Positions 1-11,437 are shown, numbered from the stretch's first letter. The stretch: DNA of 64,000 nucleotides from Ceratorhiza oryzae-sativae (GCA_030998015.1 JARWMV010000250.1:310001-374000), one strand, 5' to 3'. Program-made: numbers and translations. The notes: generated from the letters alone by a model not told the origin.

Positions 1-1870
1 CATCCGAGGACCCAAGAGTACAGCCATCCATCCATAGCCTAGCTCGAACCTATCGACTGAAAAAAAAAAGCAACCGCGTGTTGTGATACCGCGGGAACTC
101 CATCACATCCCCAACGCACCTCACCCAGAAAGAACGAAAAGGCCGTCATAGCATCCCAGAAACGGCTTCCACGCCACGTGGCGCGCATAAAGGGACACTG
201 TACATCCCAGGGACAAATCGCTCATGGTCAAAAAGTGCCAGAGATGTGTTCACACTGGCCATATAGTGGATCATCGCTATTTCATATCGGTTCTGGAACT
301 TCATATCGGAGTCATCTCAAACCCCTAAGCCCGCAGCGCATACACTGGCCGAATTTCCGCATCGGGTAATTACCGTAGGTTCGCGCGGGCCCATATGCCT
401 GGCCGCATGGCCGCATGACCAAAAGGACTAAAACACCGAAAGCTCCACACGAACATACTAGTCATCGTTAATTACGAGGCCTACTTGGGTCAAATGCGTA
501 ATTATTATCCTCGCGTTTCACATTCACGCACCCCTTGTCCCTTCATGAATATCGATCACTTACGCCACCTCCTTGCGCGAGACTGAAAGGCCACGCCACC
601 ACCCACGCTCAAGAAACCCAAGGACAAGGGATCTCTTCTTCTCGTGAGAGACGCTCGGCTCGATCGGTGCGCAGGGCAGAGAGCTTCAGACATGTTCTCG
701 CAAACAAAGGGTTTGATTCGCTCACATTCCTTCCTATTGAATTCTCTCTTCTTTTAGGCAGATGTTCGCTAGAGGAGCGAGGTGAGATACGATTTACTCT
801 TTTCGGTTGAAATTAGCGGAGACGAATCCGGTCGGGCCTTGGGCAGCATACTAGGCTGGTAGGTTAGTCATACGCACTGTAGATCCTTTCCAGATCGTTT
901 CAGCCAGGCTCCGAACGTGATGATGACGACGTACTAAATCGGGGTGAGTTCATCAGATCCCGAGGATGGGCTTTCGTACGTATTCTTGGACAAAACAATC
1001 GTCCCTTGTATGCATCACTCACACGACATTTGTACTCTCACGATTCATTCAAACCACGATCCTTGGCCAACAGTGTTCAAATATGCCTTAGCCTATCTCA
1101 TCGCAATCTAGCTATCACGTGGGTCAAAGCTGGGATTGAACCTTGCGTCGTACACCCACAAGGCAAACAAAACCCAACGTTATTTTGGACATCTCGAATG
1201 AAACCCCAACATCAGCCTTGGACGAGTGTCCCTTTTCTTTACGCGCCCGCAGACAACGCATTTGCATTTCCAGCATTGTACACAGGGGTGCAAGTACCGA
1301 CCCACTATTGGGCCAACGCTCTACACCTTCTCATTCCCGGACTCGTGTGCTCAAATGGGAGTGGAACGCCTCGCTGAGCGCTTTCACTAATGACGTATTT
1401 CACACAGGAGTCGGGTAACGAAGCCATTAGCTGATTTCCAATGAAGCAGGATCATCGAGGAGGGCTATCAGGGGCCACATGCGTCAACGCGGATCAAGTT
1501 CATATGGCGGTGAAATTCTTGTTGGGGCTTGTGATTAGGTGCGAACAGGTGATAATGACCGACCTAGAAACTGCTGTCGCTTAGATATAATCATGTGGCG
1601 TAGTAAAATCCGCGGCAGCAGATAACGTTCAGAGACACCTTGGAGAACAAGTCATCTTGTTCCTAGCAACCCGGGGAATGTCAGAGACCAGAAAATCTAG
1701 TAGTTCATTGTGTGTAGTACATACGTAGGCATACACATAACTATTTCTCACTCTTCAACAGTATTCCCTCTGGCGGCTACGGCTCCAGTGTTGGATTTCA
1801 GTGTTACGAGCATGTAAGGTAGTCATGTGACTCTGCTAATGTATGCGCGACCGCAGTTTAATGTACCCTC
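1..1870. other. No recognisable gene
   Basis: Short ORFs occur on both strands, but none has a motif, composition or splice pattern that I can tie to a protein. CpG dinucleotides are common here, so this is ordinary genomic DNA rather than transposon island. The CpG-free tract begins just after 1,870. Confidence 0.5.
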
Positions 1871-1875
1871 GGTTC

Positions 1876-2030
1876 TTGTTCACATTTGTGTCTGGAGCTG
1901 AGGTATGTTTACATTTTTATTACTTTTCATGTTGCTCACAATCCTGTAGTACATTATTATCTACAGGTACAGAATACAGTTCTTGTTCACATTTGTGTCT
2001 GGAGCTGAGTATATTATTATCTACAGCTCC
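1876..2030 (+). repeat. Short direct duplication at the island edge
   Basis: A stretch of about 35 bp reading CTTGTTCACATTTGTGTCTG and continuing into GGAGCTGAG occurs twice, near 1,876 and 1,979. Each copy lies next to a TTATTATCTACAG stretch. It marks the left edge of the CpG-free transposon island. I cannot assign it to an element. Confidence 0.6.
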
Positions 2031-2600
2031 CCTGAAAACTTCCCTGCCAAAATCCAGAGGTCTGAGTCACCTTTTCTCCCCCCCCCTGTCACAAATGAGA
2101 CACCAAAACCTGACAGGTTCAAAGGGCTATGTTATGAGAAAGGACCCTGTAGGAGACATTGATTAGTCAGCTCTGTGTTTGTTGAGAAGTGTTCCCTCAT
2201 CTTCTCAAACAAAATACATTCACTAAATGTTCATGGTGTGTCAAGACCCCCTGTTACTATCCTTTGGTCTTCCTTAAGTAGTGGCTATGTTGGTTGTGTT
2301 GTCTATTTCTATCTATTGTGTGTCTCTATTCTACAGTGTATGGTTGAGGTCCCTGTGGTGGACAAGATAAAGCAAGCTGAGGTCTTCCAGCTTGCTCCCT
2401 ATTTCTTATATACTCCACAAGGTGTGAGTCATACCTTTCTGCAGTCCATAGTGTTTACAGGTCACATGAGTGGTTTGGTCATGAGTAAACAGTGTGGATA
2501 CCTCACATGATTGTCTATAACCCTTATGTAAGTCACTCTTAGGGTTGTTGCAGCTCCAAATCTTATAGAGCCATGTGAGGTCCCAGGGTCACATGATTTA

Positions 2601-2944
2601 AGCACTGAGGTCATGTGATAACTCACTCCTTGCTCCTCATTACAAAGGAGAGATTTAAGGGGAGCAACTTGGTAAGTGCTGAGGTAAGCACTGAGGTCAG
2701 ATGATAACTCACTCCTCACTCCTCATTACAAAGGAGAGATTTAAGAGGAGCAACTTAGTAAGTGCTGAGGTAAGCACTGAGGTCAGATGATAACTCACTC
2801 CTCACTCCTCATTACAAAGGAGAGATTTAAGAGGAGCAACTTGGTAAGTGCTGAGGTAAGCACTGAAGTCACATGATAACTCACTCCTTGCTCCTCATTA
2901 CAAGGGAGAGATTTAAGAGGAGTGACTTGGTAAGCACTGAGATA
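2601..2944 (+). repeat. Tandem repeat, four copies of an 86-bp unit
   Basis: Units start at 2,601, 2,687, 2,773 and 2,859, each opening AGCACTGARGTCA and containing ACTCACTCC and AAGGAGAGATTTAAG. The spacing is exactly 86 bp. Copies differ at a few positions, mostly transitions, and a degenerate partial unit follows to about 2,960. It has no CpG and no long ORF. It is a minisatellite-like array inside transposon DNA, perhaps from a non-coding part of an LTR element. Confidence 0.85.
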
Positions 2945-3103
2945 AGCACCAAGGTCATGTGATCTTGTTTACCACCTGTTTGTCTTGGGAGGTAATGCTA
3001 CTTATAGTAGATTGACTCCCTAGTTCTGTTATGACTGCTGATAGGTCATGACATGGTGCCCTATCATACAGCACATTGCTGTATTTGTGTAAGGTGAAAC
3101 TAT

Positions 3104-3134
3104 GGGGTGGGGTTGGGGTGGGGTTTTGGTGGGG
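3104..3134 (+). repeat. G-rich tract, possible G-quadruplex
   Basis: Five or more runs of four G are separated by single T or short T spacers. This fits the simple G-quadruplex pattern. It does not match a TTAGGG telomere repeat. No function can be read from the sequence. Confidence 0.55.
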
Positions 3135-3850
3135 TTAAACCTCTGAACACAGAGTTTTGAACCAATTCCTGACTGCAGGAACAATGGGATGAGTCCTCAG
3201 GGCTACCATATATTGAAAATTGGACTCTGGTTTTCCAGAACTTCTGCCTGACTCCATGTTCAAGCCCCATTTGCTACTATCCATGAGTATTGGCCTGCAC
3301 TGGATCAGATTTCTGATTGGTAAGTGGTAATATTCTTGAATTGACTTAGCATTTAGCTGAGGAGCCATGATTTCTTGTCCAGCTCTGGCCTGCACTTAAT
3401 GGTAAATCTAGGGCAGCCATTCTGAGAGGTAAACTAGTGTCAGAAATCTCATGGCCTACACCATGAGCATAAATTTATTCTGATTTTTCCTCATTTCATA
3501 TATCCTCTGCTTCCTCTGTTTTAGACAAGTCCTATTTATTCTGATACATGCATGGAATTATTGACTGAGTCTTGTGACCTTGCTGTTGTTGACCACTATT
3601 GATGTGTTCTTGAATATTCTATTGACATGGCACCATCTCTCATATTGCACAATTCTTCCTTACTTCTTATTTCTCCTAGGATTTGATATGTACAGCCTTG
3701 GACATTAATATACCAAGGGAGATTCTGAGAGCCTTAAGCCTCAGAACTCAACCTCCTGTCAAATTATCCCTTCTAACTGTGTGGTCACCAACCCTAGCAG
3801 TCTCTGCCCAGTCATCTGAAGGACAAGTGCACCTCTATAACTTTCTGTGT

Positions 3851-4531
3851 TGTCATGAGCCACAATCAAAAGGTCTTGTGGCTAACCATCATTTTCTTTC
3901 CTTTGTCCACCATTCTGGTCTTGTGGCTTGACCACTCTCCTTTCATGAGTAAGCACCTCCACCTGCTTACTGAGCCTTGACCTATTATTAGTTGCTTGCT
4001 TACTGATCACTGCCATTCACCTTACTCATCCTACTATTATTAGTTACTTGCTGACTGAGGGACATACTTTAGTAACTGGCTGACTGATCACTGCCATTCA
4101 TTCTTACTCATCCTGCATGTACACTTAGTCACTCCCTTGGTTAGAATAGTATAAAAGCAAGGAGAGCAAGCTGGTCTACCCCAGCTTGCTCTACCTTGTC
4201 AATTCCCCTCTAAAGCATCCAGTGTGAATAACAGTCCCAGCTGATTTATTAGCTTAAGTAACAGCTAGAAGGGTCTTGAGTCAAGACCACATTGCAAGCC
4301 CCAGCACTAAGCATCTGACTTAGCTGCTGTCCACAGTTGCTTACTCAGCAACAGGTGTCCATCAGCCACAAGCACATAAGTGCATACAGTGTCAAGCCAC
4401 AAAACAGTAGACACACAAGGCATCAAGCCAAGACAAGCCACACAGCAGTAGTCAGGACATAGTCCAGACCCATCAGAGGCATTAGCCACTTGTAAAGCAA
4501 AGTCCAACAGCCACTTTCAGAGGTTGTGACA
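3851..4531 (+). mobile_element. Solo LTR, family LTR3
   Basis: It begins TGTCATGAGCC and ends GGTTGTGACA, with a TATA box (GTATAAAAGC near 4,150) in the same orientation. A reversed copy lies at 54,137-56,101, and the pair defines the family. I found no clear target-site duplication, so the left boundary is approximate. There is no coding capacity and no CpG. Confidence 0.6.
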
Positions 4532-4542
4532 AGCAGGCACAA

Positions 4543-4983
4543 TGTCACAACCTGACATGCATATATTCACCATATAATATTTTCTTGAATTATTACAATT
4601 TTTAGGAACATTTTCAAAACACACTTTCCTTTTATGGGACAACTGTATCATGTGACTCATGGAATGTTCCAGACTGCTTACCAAGATGTATTTCAACTTT
4701 GATGTGAAATTCTGCAGCTCTGCAGCAGCTTTTATTGCTTAGTGATATGACTTGTAGTATAGTTGTGTTTGTTTTGATTGTATATAAACCAGGTCAAGTT
4801 GGACAAGGTCTCTTCATGAACTTGACCTCCTCATCAATACAAGTCTTGTTCTCTTTCTGCTCACTATCTTGTGATGTGTCATTGTTGCCTTTACCTCCCT
4901 CATTGTTGCTGCCAAGTGGCCCCTGGGCTCTGCCCTTGTGATCTAAGGTGCCCACACTGTCACCTGACTTGTTGCCACTGACA
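4543..4983 (+). mobile_element. Solo LTR, family LTR2, decayed copy
   Basis: It aligns along its length with the younger copy at 59,429-59,805, starting TGTCAC and ending CTGACA. It keeps the TATATAA box (about 4,781) followed by AGGTCAAGTT and GAACTTGACCT. CACAA (4,538-4,542) and TACAA (4,984-4,988) look like a target duplication with one C-to-T change. Where the younger copy has CG this one usually has TG or CA. Confidence 0.7.
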
Positions 4984-5167
4984 TACAAGCAAGAACACAG
5001 GAGTACAAGGTGGAGGTGGCTAAGCACTGGGTGGTTTGGTGTTACAGCCATGTGGCTGGTCATAACAATTGTAGTCCTGATCCTCAGCCCCCTAGCCTTT
5101 GGATCTGCCCTTGCCTCACAAGCACTGGGTTGTAGTTGTTATTTGTGTCAACTCTGACACTAGTTAG

Positions 5168-5691
5168 TGTCAGAGCTACAACCAGAAGGGATGACCCAAA
5201 CGTCTAAGGGGACAATGGGAGACCTATAGGCAACAGTGCTGGAGGTCTAAGTCACAACATCAAGGGGGAGATGTGTGACAAGGAGTAGGGTGCAATAAGA
5301 TGCAGGGATGTGGAAGTAGGTGCACTTGTCCTTAAGAGGACTGGGCAGGGACTATGGACTGTAAGTCACACAGGTAGTAGAGGGGATATGACAGGAGGTC
5401 AAGTTCTGAGGCTTAAGGCTCTCAGACTCTCCCTTATATATTCATACAATGAGCTATCTCAAATACACATATGGTGTGAGACAACTATCATACAATGTAA
5501 GAATGGTGCCATGTAACAGAATATTCCAGAAGGTACAAACAGAATGTAAACAACAACAAGGTCATGTGATCATGTAAGTAATTCTATGCATATATCTGTT
5601 TAAACAGGACTTGTCCAAAATATGAGAAAGAGAGATGTATAAAATATAGGAAAATCATAATAAAATCCATGTCATGGTCTAGGCCATGACA
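5168..5691 (-). repeat. 3' LTR of the Gypsy element
   Basis: It is 524 bp and starts TGTCAGAGC and ends GGCCATGACA on the plus strand. It is the downstream LTR because the element reads on the minus strand. Its partner is 10,914-11,437. Of the eight variant sites between the two, six are CG/TG/CA changes. Confidence 0.95.
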
Positions 5692-5702
5692 CTTCCCCCC
5701 CA

Positions 5703-8700
5703 TCAAGGTCTGAGTGCATTGGGATGGAGTTGGTGGAATTCTTTTACTTGTTCATGTGCATTCTTGAGTTCAGCTTTAGGTAACCATAGGTTTTCTTCTG
5801 GTCCATAGCCTTTCCACTTGATGTAATACTCCAATCTTCTTCCAACCTTTTGAGAGTCCAGGATTTCTTCAACTTCAAATTCTTCTTCACCATCAGGAGT
5901 GACCACCAGTGGAACAGGTACAGGTTGCTGGTTATAGTCATCTACTGGTTTTGGGAACAGGAGTGAAGTGTGGAATACCAGATGAACCTTCATGGATTTG
6001 GGTAATTCCAGTTTGAAAGTATGTTTTCTGATTTGTTCTAGTACTTTGTATGGTCCAAAACGCCTGTTATCCAATTTCTTGGAAGGGCATATGGTTTTGA
6101 TATTTGAGCTGTCTAGGAAAACCTTTGATCCAACTTCAATCTTTGGTGCTTCATGATGCTTCCAATTATAATATTTGGAGTATGTTCAATTGGCAATTGT
6201 TAGAGCAGCCTTGGCCTCTTCTTGGATTTCCTTGAGGTGTTCAGCATATTGATCAGTGGCAGGTACCTGGCTTTCTTTGGTATTACCCACAGTGAAATCT
6301 GGGTTGTAACCATAGCAGGCAAAGAACAGTGAGTAGCTTGATCCTGAGTGCTTCCCATTATTATATGCAAATTCTGCCATAGGCAATGCTGCTACCCAAT
6401 CCGTCTGTCTATGATTTATGTAGTGACAAAGATATATTTTGACAAATTGGTTAAGTCTTTTGCTTTGCCTGTCAACCTGTGGTCTGTACACTGTAGAGTA
6501 ATGTGGTTCAATGTTTAGGTGTTTGTACAGTTGGTGAAGGAATTTGGCATTGAAGTTAGGGCCTTGGTCAGATATGGTTTTTCAGGGTAATCTGTGTAGT
6601 TTCCAGACAAAGTTTACAAATAGATTTGCAATGTCTACTGTAGTGGCTCCCAAGTGTGTGGGGATAAAGTGTACCATTTTTGATAATCAGTCCACCACTG
6701 TGAGTATTGCATTGTATCCTTCTGACATTGGTAATCCAGTGATCAAGTTGTAGGTGATTTCCTCCCAGGGTTTATTTGGTAAGTCTATGGGTTGTAGGAG
6801 ACCAGGAGGGGCTTGATTTGAATGCTTGTTCCAGATACATGAGTTGCATGCCTGAATATAATTAACAACAGATTTTTTCATTCCAGACCAATAGTAATCT
6901 CAAGATAGGAGATCTAGTGTCCTGAAATGCCCTAGATGCCCTGCTGCAGGATTGTCATGCTGGCTTTCTATGACTACTCATCTGATTTCTGACTAGTTTG
7001 GTATGTATATGAGGTTGTGGTAGTACAACAAGTCATCTTCTAGATGCCAGTCTTTAACTGGAATATTCTCCTTGAGGGACTTTAGAATCTTTGATATGGT
7101 CTTATCATCTGGTAATGCATCCCTGATTAGATCATTGAGGGAATGGTCAGTGAGAATTGCCAAAATGAAAAGCTTGGGGCTGATAAGCAGCAGGGTTTCA
7201 CCCCCCTCTTTAGCTGCCTCTCTCCAAAGTGATTCTTGTCAAGATAGTATATCAGCTTTTCTGTTTTGTGCCCCTTTTCTGTACTTGATTCTGTAATTGT
7301 AGTTGGCCAGGAAGCCCATCCACCTTGCTTGTCTCCAGTTTAAGTCCCTTTTTGTCTGGAAGAACTCTAGATTTTTGTGGTCTGAGAGTACCAAGACAGG
7401 GATTTCAGATCCTTTGAGCAAGTGACACCATTCTTTGAATGCTCATATCATAGCCAGTAATTCTTTATCATGTATATTATAGTTTCATTTGGCTGGTGAT
7501 AGAGTTTTTGAATAGAAGGCTACTGGATGTAATTTACCATCTTTGCCATACTGGTTAAGAATAGCTCCAGTGGCAAAGTCAGATGCATCACATTCCAGTA
7601 TAAATTCCTTTGTGATGTCTGGTTGGAATAAGACAGGAGATTTGACTAGTGCTTTTTTCAGAATTTGGAAAGATGCTTCCTCATTCTTACCCCATTGCCA
7701 AGGGACATCTTTATGCAAGAGCTGGTACATAGGCCAAGCTTGTCCTGCAAAGTCCTCTATGAAGCAGCGATAGTAGTTGAAAAACCCTAGTGCTTCCTGC
7801 ACTTCCTTTATGGTACACAGTGTTTCCCAACTAACTGCTTCCATGACCTTTTTAGGGTCTGTTTTGACTCCTTTGCCATTGGCAATTACACCTAGGTATT
7901 CCACTTCAGAAGTGTTGAAGACACATTTTCCCAGGTTGCAATATAGCTGGTGTTTCCTAAGTCAGGATAACACCTCCTGAACATGCTTCATATGATCCTC
8001 AGGGTTTTTAGAAAATATAAGTATGTCATCAAGGTATACTATGACTGACACATCTAGTAAATCCCTGAAGATCTTGTTCATGAAGTTCTGGAAGGCAGCT
8101 GGAGCATTACAAAGACCAAAAGGCATGACCAAGTATTCGAATAGACTGTATTTCATTTTAAATGCTGTTTTCCATTCATCTCCTTCTTTAATTCTGACCA
8201 GATTATAGCCAGATTTAAGGTCCAGAGTTGTGAATACACATGCTCCTCTCAATTTCTCTACCAAGGTGGAAATGAGAGGTATGGGATATGCATTTTGTAC
8301 TGTGTTGGAATTAAGTGAACGATAATCGACACACATCCTTCTTTTGCCATTCTTTTTAGGAACAAAGATTACTGGAGAGCTGTATTGTGATTTGGAGGGC
8401 CTGATCAACCCTTTGTCCAACTGCTCTTTGAGTATTCTCCTTAATTCCTTGTCATCCGAAGGGCGAAGGGGGTATACCAGTCCTTTTACTGGTGCATTTT
8501 GATCCTTGAGGACTATCTCAAGGTCATATGGACGGTGAGGAGGTAACTCTGTCACTTTGTCCTCAGAAAATACATCCACATGGTCTCAGAGTTCCTCTGG
8601 GATGCCTTCAAGTGGTTTTGATACCACAACACCTCCAGGGTCCCTAGGGATGCCTTCAAGAGGTTGGTAAGCCTTGACACCTCCTAGGTTTTTGTCAAAT

Positions 8701-9300
8701 GGGTCAAAGACACCACCAACATTGCCAAGAACTACATTAGAAGCAGGAACACAATTTTTTATACAAAAGTTTGAGTCAAAGGCAACATGTTTGTTTGGCC
8801 AGTCAATATTTGGATTATGTAATTTGAGCCATGACATTCCTAGTACTAAAGTGTGTCTACCTATGTCTGCTACATTACAAACCAATTGTTCTTTATGACT
8901 ACCTATTCCTAGAATAAAAACACATTCTGTATCAACAATACCAGAAGAGATTTCACAACCATCAATAACTTTTAATTTTTTTGGATTTTTCTTTTTGTAA
9001 GTGGGTATTCAATATTGTTTGACTAGGTGTGGGTGTATAAAGCTTGAGGATGTGCCTGAGTCAATCATTGCCCAACCATGCATGGTTTGCATATGGTTGA
9101 TGCTTTTATTATCTGGAGCAGACAGGACTTGAGATGTGACAAAATATATATTTAAAGGGGACACATTGTCTACAGCATATATTTCAAAGTCCGTACTGGT
9201 TTTGCTTGATACATTTGCTCCATCAATGTTCAAGCGTCCTTGTTTTCCAACTCATCACCAGAAAGGGAAGTGGCTTGCCCAGAATAGGGTTTAGAGGGAC
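5703..9300 (-). pseudogene. Gypsy pol polyprotein with premature stops
   Basis: Read on the minus strand: aspartic protease (AMIDSGTSSSFI, about 9,055) and its C-terminal part (LVLGMSWLKLHNPNIDW, about 8,830); reverse transcriptase with YLDDILIFS (about 8,030); RNase H (SDHKNLEFF, about 7,380); integrase zinc finger (ACNSC, about 6,840) and core; and a chromodomain (EVEEILDS...YYIKWKGY, 5,800-5,900). The frame is kept almost throughout. At least eight in-frame TGA codons, for example near 8,583, 7,960, 7,484, 7,445, 7,238, 6,899, 6,586 and 6,184, sit where arginine is usual or plausible. One TAG occurs near 6,985. This fits CGA-to-TGA deamination. The chromodomain would normally steer integration to heterochromatin. 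Confidence 0.9.
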
Positions 9301-10573
9301 AAGTGCTGGAATAATGGCCACAACCACCACAAGTGCTGCATATAACAGGCTTTTTTCCTTTCCCAGCTGAATCTAAATCCATGGGTCCAGGACCAGAACC
9401 CTTGGCCAGGGTAGGAGCTGAGGGAGCAATGACAATTGGATGTGAATCTTTTTGGATTTGTTTAAACATAGTTTCTTCAGATGATCCATCATTCCATTTG
9501 ATCATGGGAATCAACTGCCCTTTGGCATTGTGGTTTATAGCTGAAATTGTTCCTTTGCAAGCCTTACCATCTGGACCAAGTGTGTACACCTTTTCCCCAA
9601 CAGACATCTTTTCCCTGGCCTGGCCTTTGGGAAGAGCTGCTGACAGCAAGGTGGAAGCTTTGGTGGAGGTGCTAGCCACATTGGAAGAGGAAGAGTTTTT
9701 GGGGGATGGGTTTTGGGCCTGGAATGACTCAATGCACTGATCAATTCGGAGTGCCTTGTCTGCCAGAGTTTGCAAAGTGACATTGGCAGCCATGTGGTCA
9801 TAATCTTGGGCCACAAGGAACTCCTTGATTTTGACTGTGAGACCATCATAGAAATGATCACAAAGAGACATGTTGTTGTAGCCAAGACCCTGGGAATATG
9901 TCTGGAAGTCCTTGAAGTATTCTTGGACTGAATTCTTTTGTTTGAGCAATTTGAATTTTGCCCTGAAATTTTTGGTCTTGTTGGCAACATTCCAGCAAGT
10001 GTTAAATTGGGTCCAGAAATCATTGACATTATGAAGCCAAGTGACTGGATTGCCATTGATAATGTTGTCTTCCAAGTAGGGTTCCAGCCACTTGTGGGCT
10101 TTGCCATCCAGGCAGGAGATGATGTAGGTGATCTGCTCATCAGCAGTCGCAGAGGGATAAGAAGTCCACAAATAATGGGCCACCATGACCCTGAAGGATA
10201 CCACTTTGTTTTTATCTGAACCATTGAATTTGGCAGGTGCTGATAACTTGGGTGCTCGAGTACATGCGACAGAGGTGCTTGTGCCAGGTGCTTGGACTGC
10301 AGCCTGGAGCACAACTATGTTTGTTTCAAGGTTAGATACACCTGTATCATGGTTCTGGAGAGTGGTGTTGATGGTGGAAAGTTTGGCCAATTGTTGATTG
10401 ATGAATACCACAAGATTGTTATCTATAGCAATCAGCGCATCCTTGATTGTGTGGGCAAATGCTAATAGATCAGCTGGATCAGTGGGTACTTGAATCTGGG
10501 TGGCATCAAACTGAATCCAGGCAGGGGTGGGGTTTGGTGCAGACATAGCTAAAAAAGGAAGTGGAATAGACAA
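9230..10573 (-). CDS. Gypsy Gag (nucleocapsid) protein
   Basis: The open frame is 447 aa; the true start may be the Met near 10,544 (MSAPNPTPAW). The central part is a retrotransposon gag domain (about residues 130-270, including WLEPYLEDNI and FRAKFKLLKQ). A CCHC zinc knuckle (CSTCGGCGHYSSTC) lies near residue 420. It would form the particle and bind RNA. It ends in TGA at 9,230. The protease frame is -1 relative to gag with only about 20 nt of overlap, and I see no canonical slippery heptamer. It is the only intact ORF left in the element. Confidence 0.85.
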   Translation of the reverse strand: MSIPLPFLAMSAPNPTPAWIQFDATQIQVPTDPADLLAFAHTIKDALIAIDNNLVVFINQQLAKLSTINTTLQNHDTGVSNLETNIVVLQAAVQAPGTSTSVACTRAPKLSAPAKFNGSDKNKVVSFRVMVAHYLWTSYPSATADEQITYIISCLDGKAHKWLEPYLEDNIINGNPVTWLHNVNDFWTQFNTCWNVANKTKNFRAKFKLLKQKNSVQEYFKDFQTYSQGLGYNNMSLCDHFYDGLTVKIKEFLVAQDYDHMAANVTLQTLADKALRIDQCIESFQAQNPSPKNSSSSNVASTSTKASTLLSAALPKGQAREKMSVGEKVYTLGPDGKACKGTISAINHNAKGQLIPMIKWNDGSSEETMFKQIQKDSHPIVIAPSAPTLAKGSGPGPMDLDSAGKGKKPVICSTCGGCGHYSSTCPSKPYSGQATSLSGDELENKDA

Positions 10574-10899
10574 GTATGGTAGGTGCTCTTGATGCTGGGG
10601 TTTTCACTCTCAAACACTGTGGCTGCTCTGCTACCTAGCATTGGACAATGACTACAACTAATCAACAAGCCTTTGACAGGCGTGATATAGAGTGTCTTTT
10701 TTGCAAGCAGGTAGATTGCTGTCTGCAACATGTGTGGTGATGGACAAGAGTCCTAGGGTTGGGCGATAGGTACTGTCTGCCTTGTAGACACCTGTTACTG
10801 GATAGTCTCTTTCTGCTTTTGATTATTATGCAGTCCAAGCTTTTCTCCATTTCACAGTAGGCTAGTACAGGGGTACGTCTCAATCCCAAGTGATAAGGA

Positions 10900-10911
10900 A
10901 GAACTTGACCT
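10900..10911 (-). promoter_or_regulatory. Primer-binding site, self-priming type
   Basis: Two bases inside the 5' LTR, the element's RNA strand reads AGGTCAAGTTCT. This is the exact complement of AGAACTTGACCT in the same LTR (plus strand 11,142-11,153), about 32 nt downstream of the TATA box, where transcription would be expected to start. In Tf1 and sushi-type elements the RNA 5' end folds back on the primer site and is cleaved to prime reverse transcription. I recognise no tRNA 3' end here. Confidence 0.75.
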
Positions 10912-10913
10912 AA

Positions 10914-11437
10914 TGTCAGAGCTACAACCAGAAGGGATGACCCAAACGTCTAAGGGGACAATGGGAGACCTATAGGTGACAGTGCTGGAGGTCTAAGTCA
11001 CAACGTCAAGGGGGAGATGTGCAACAAGGAGTAGGGTGCAATAAGATGCAGGGATGTGGAAGTAGGTGCACTTGTCCTTAAGAGGACTGGGCAGGGACTA
11101 TGGACTGTAAGTCACACAGGTAGTAGAGGGGATATGACAGGAGGTCAAGTTCTGAGGCTTAAGGCTCTCAGACTCTCCCTTATATATTCATATGATGAGC
11201 TATATCAAATACACATATGGTGTGAGACAACTATCATACAATGTAAGAATGGTGCCATGTAACAGAATATTCCAGAAGGTACAAACAGAATGTAAACAAC
11301 AACAAGGTCATGTGATCATGTAAGTAATTCTATGCATATATCCATTTAAACAGGACTTGTCCAAAAAATGAGAAAGAGAGATGTATAAAATATAGGAAAA
11401 TCATAATAAAATCCACGTCATGGTCTAGGCCATGACA
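10914..11437 (-). repeat. 5' LTR of the Gypsy element
   Basis: It is 524 bp, TGTCA...TGACA. On the minus strand it holds TATATAAGG followed about 32 nt later by AGAACTTGACCT, the presumed start of the element RNA. It is the promoter LTR for gag-pol. Confidence 0.95.

Larger units (their letters stand above)
3438..5159 (+). mobile_element. Old solo LTR (LTR1 family) with two nested LTRs
   Basis: The left end (CTCATGGCCTACACCATGAG, 3,447) and right end (CTCTGACA, 5,159) are the two ends of the 524-bp LTR1 family, reversed relative to the intact Gypsy element. The direct repeat CTAG (3,434-3,437 and 5,160-5,163) may be the remains of a target-site duplication. LTR1 similarity stops near 3,850 and resumes near 5,080. 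The interior is filled by LTR3 (3,851-4,531) and LTR2 (4,543-4,983). The sequence is very diverged and CpG-free, hence old. Confidence 0.55.

Noticed and set aside
2601..2944. CRISPR array
   Set aside because: The repeats are directly contiguous with no unique spacers, and the DNA is eukaryotic.
3104..3134. Telomeric repeat
   Set aside because: The runs are GGGGT/GGGGTT, not the TTAGGG unit, and are very short.
9225..9260. Programmed -1 frameshift signal between gag and protease
   Set aside because: The frames differ by -1 and overlap by about 20 nt, but GGAAAAC is not a canonical X-XXY-YYZ heptamer and no structure was verified.
9333..9740. 135-codon plus-strand ORF and similar antisense ORFs in the Gypsy interior
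   Set aside because: They are shadows of gag on the opposite strand without motifs.
5310..11262. Two nearly identical 68-codon ORFs at 5,310-5,516 and 11,056-11,262
   Set aside because: They lie wholly in the two LTRs and run antisense to the element.
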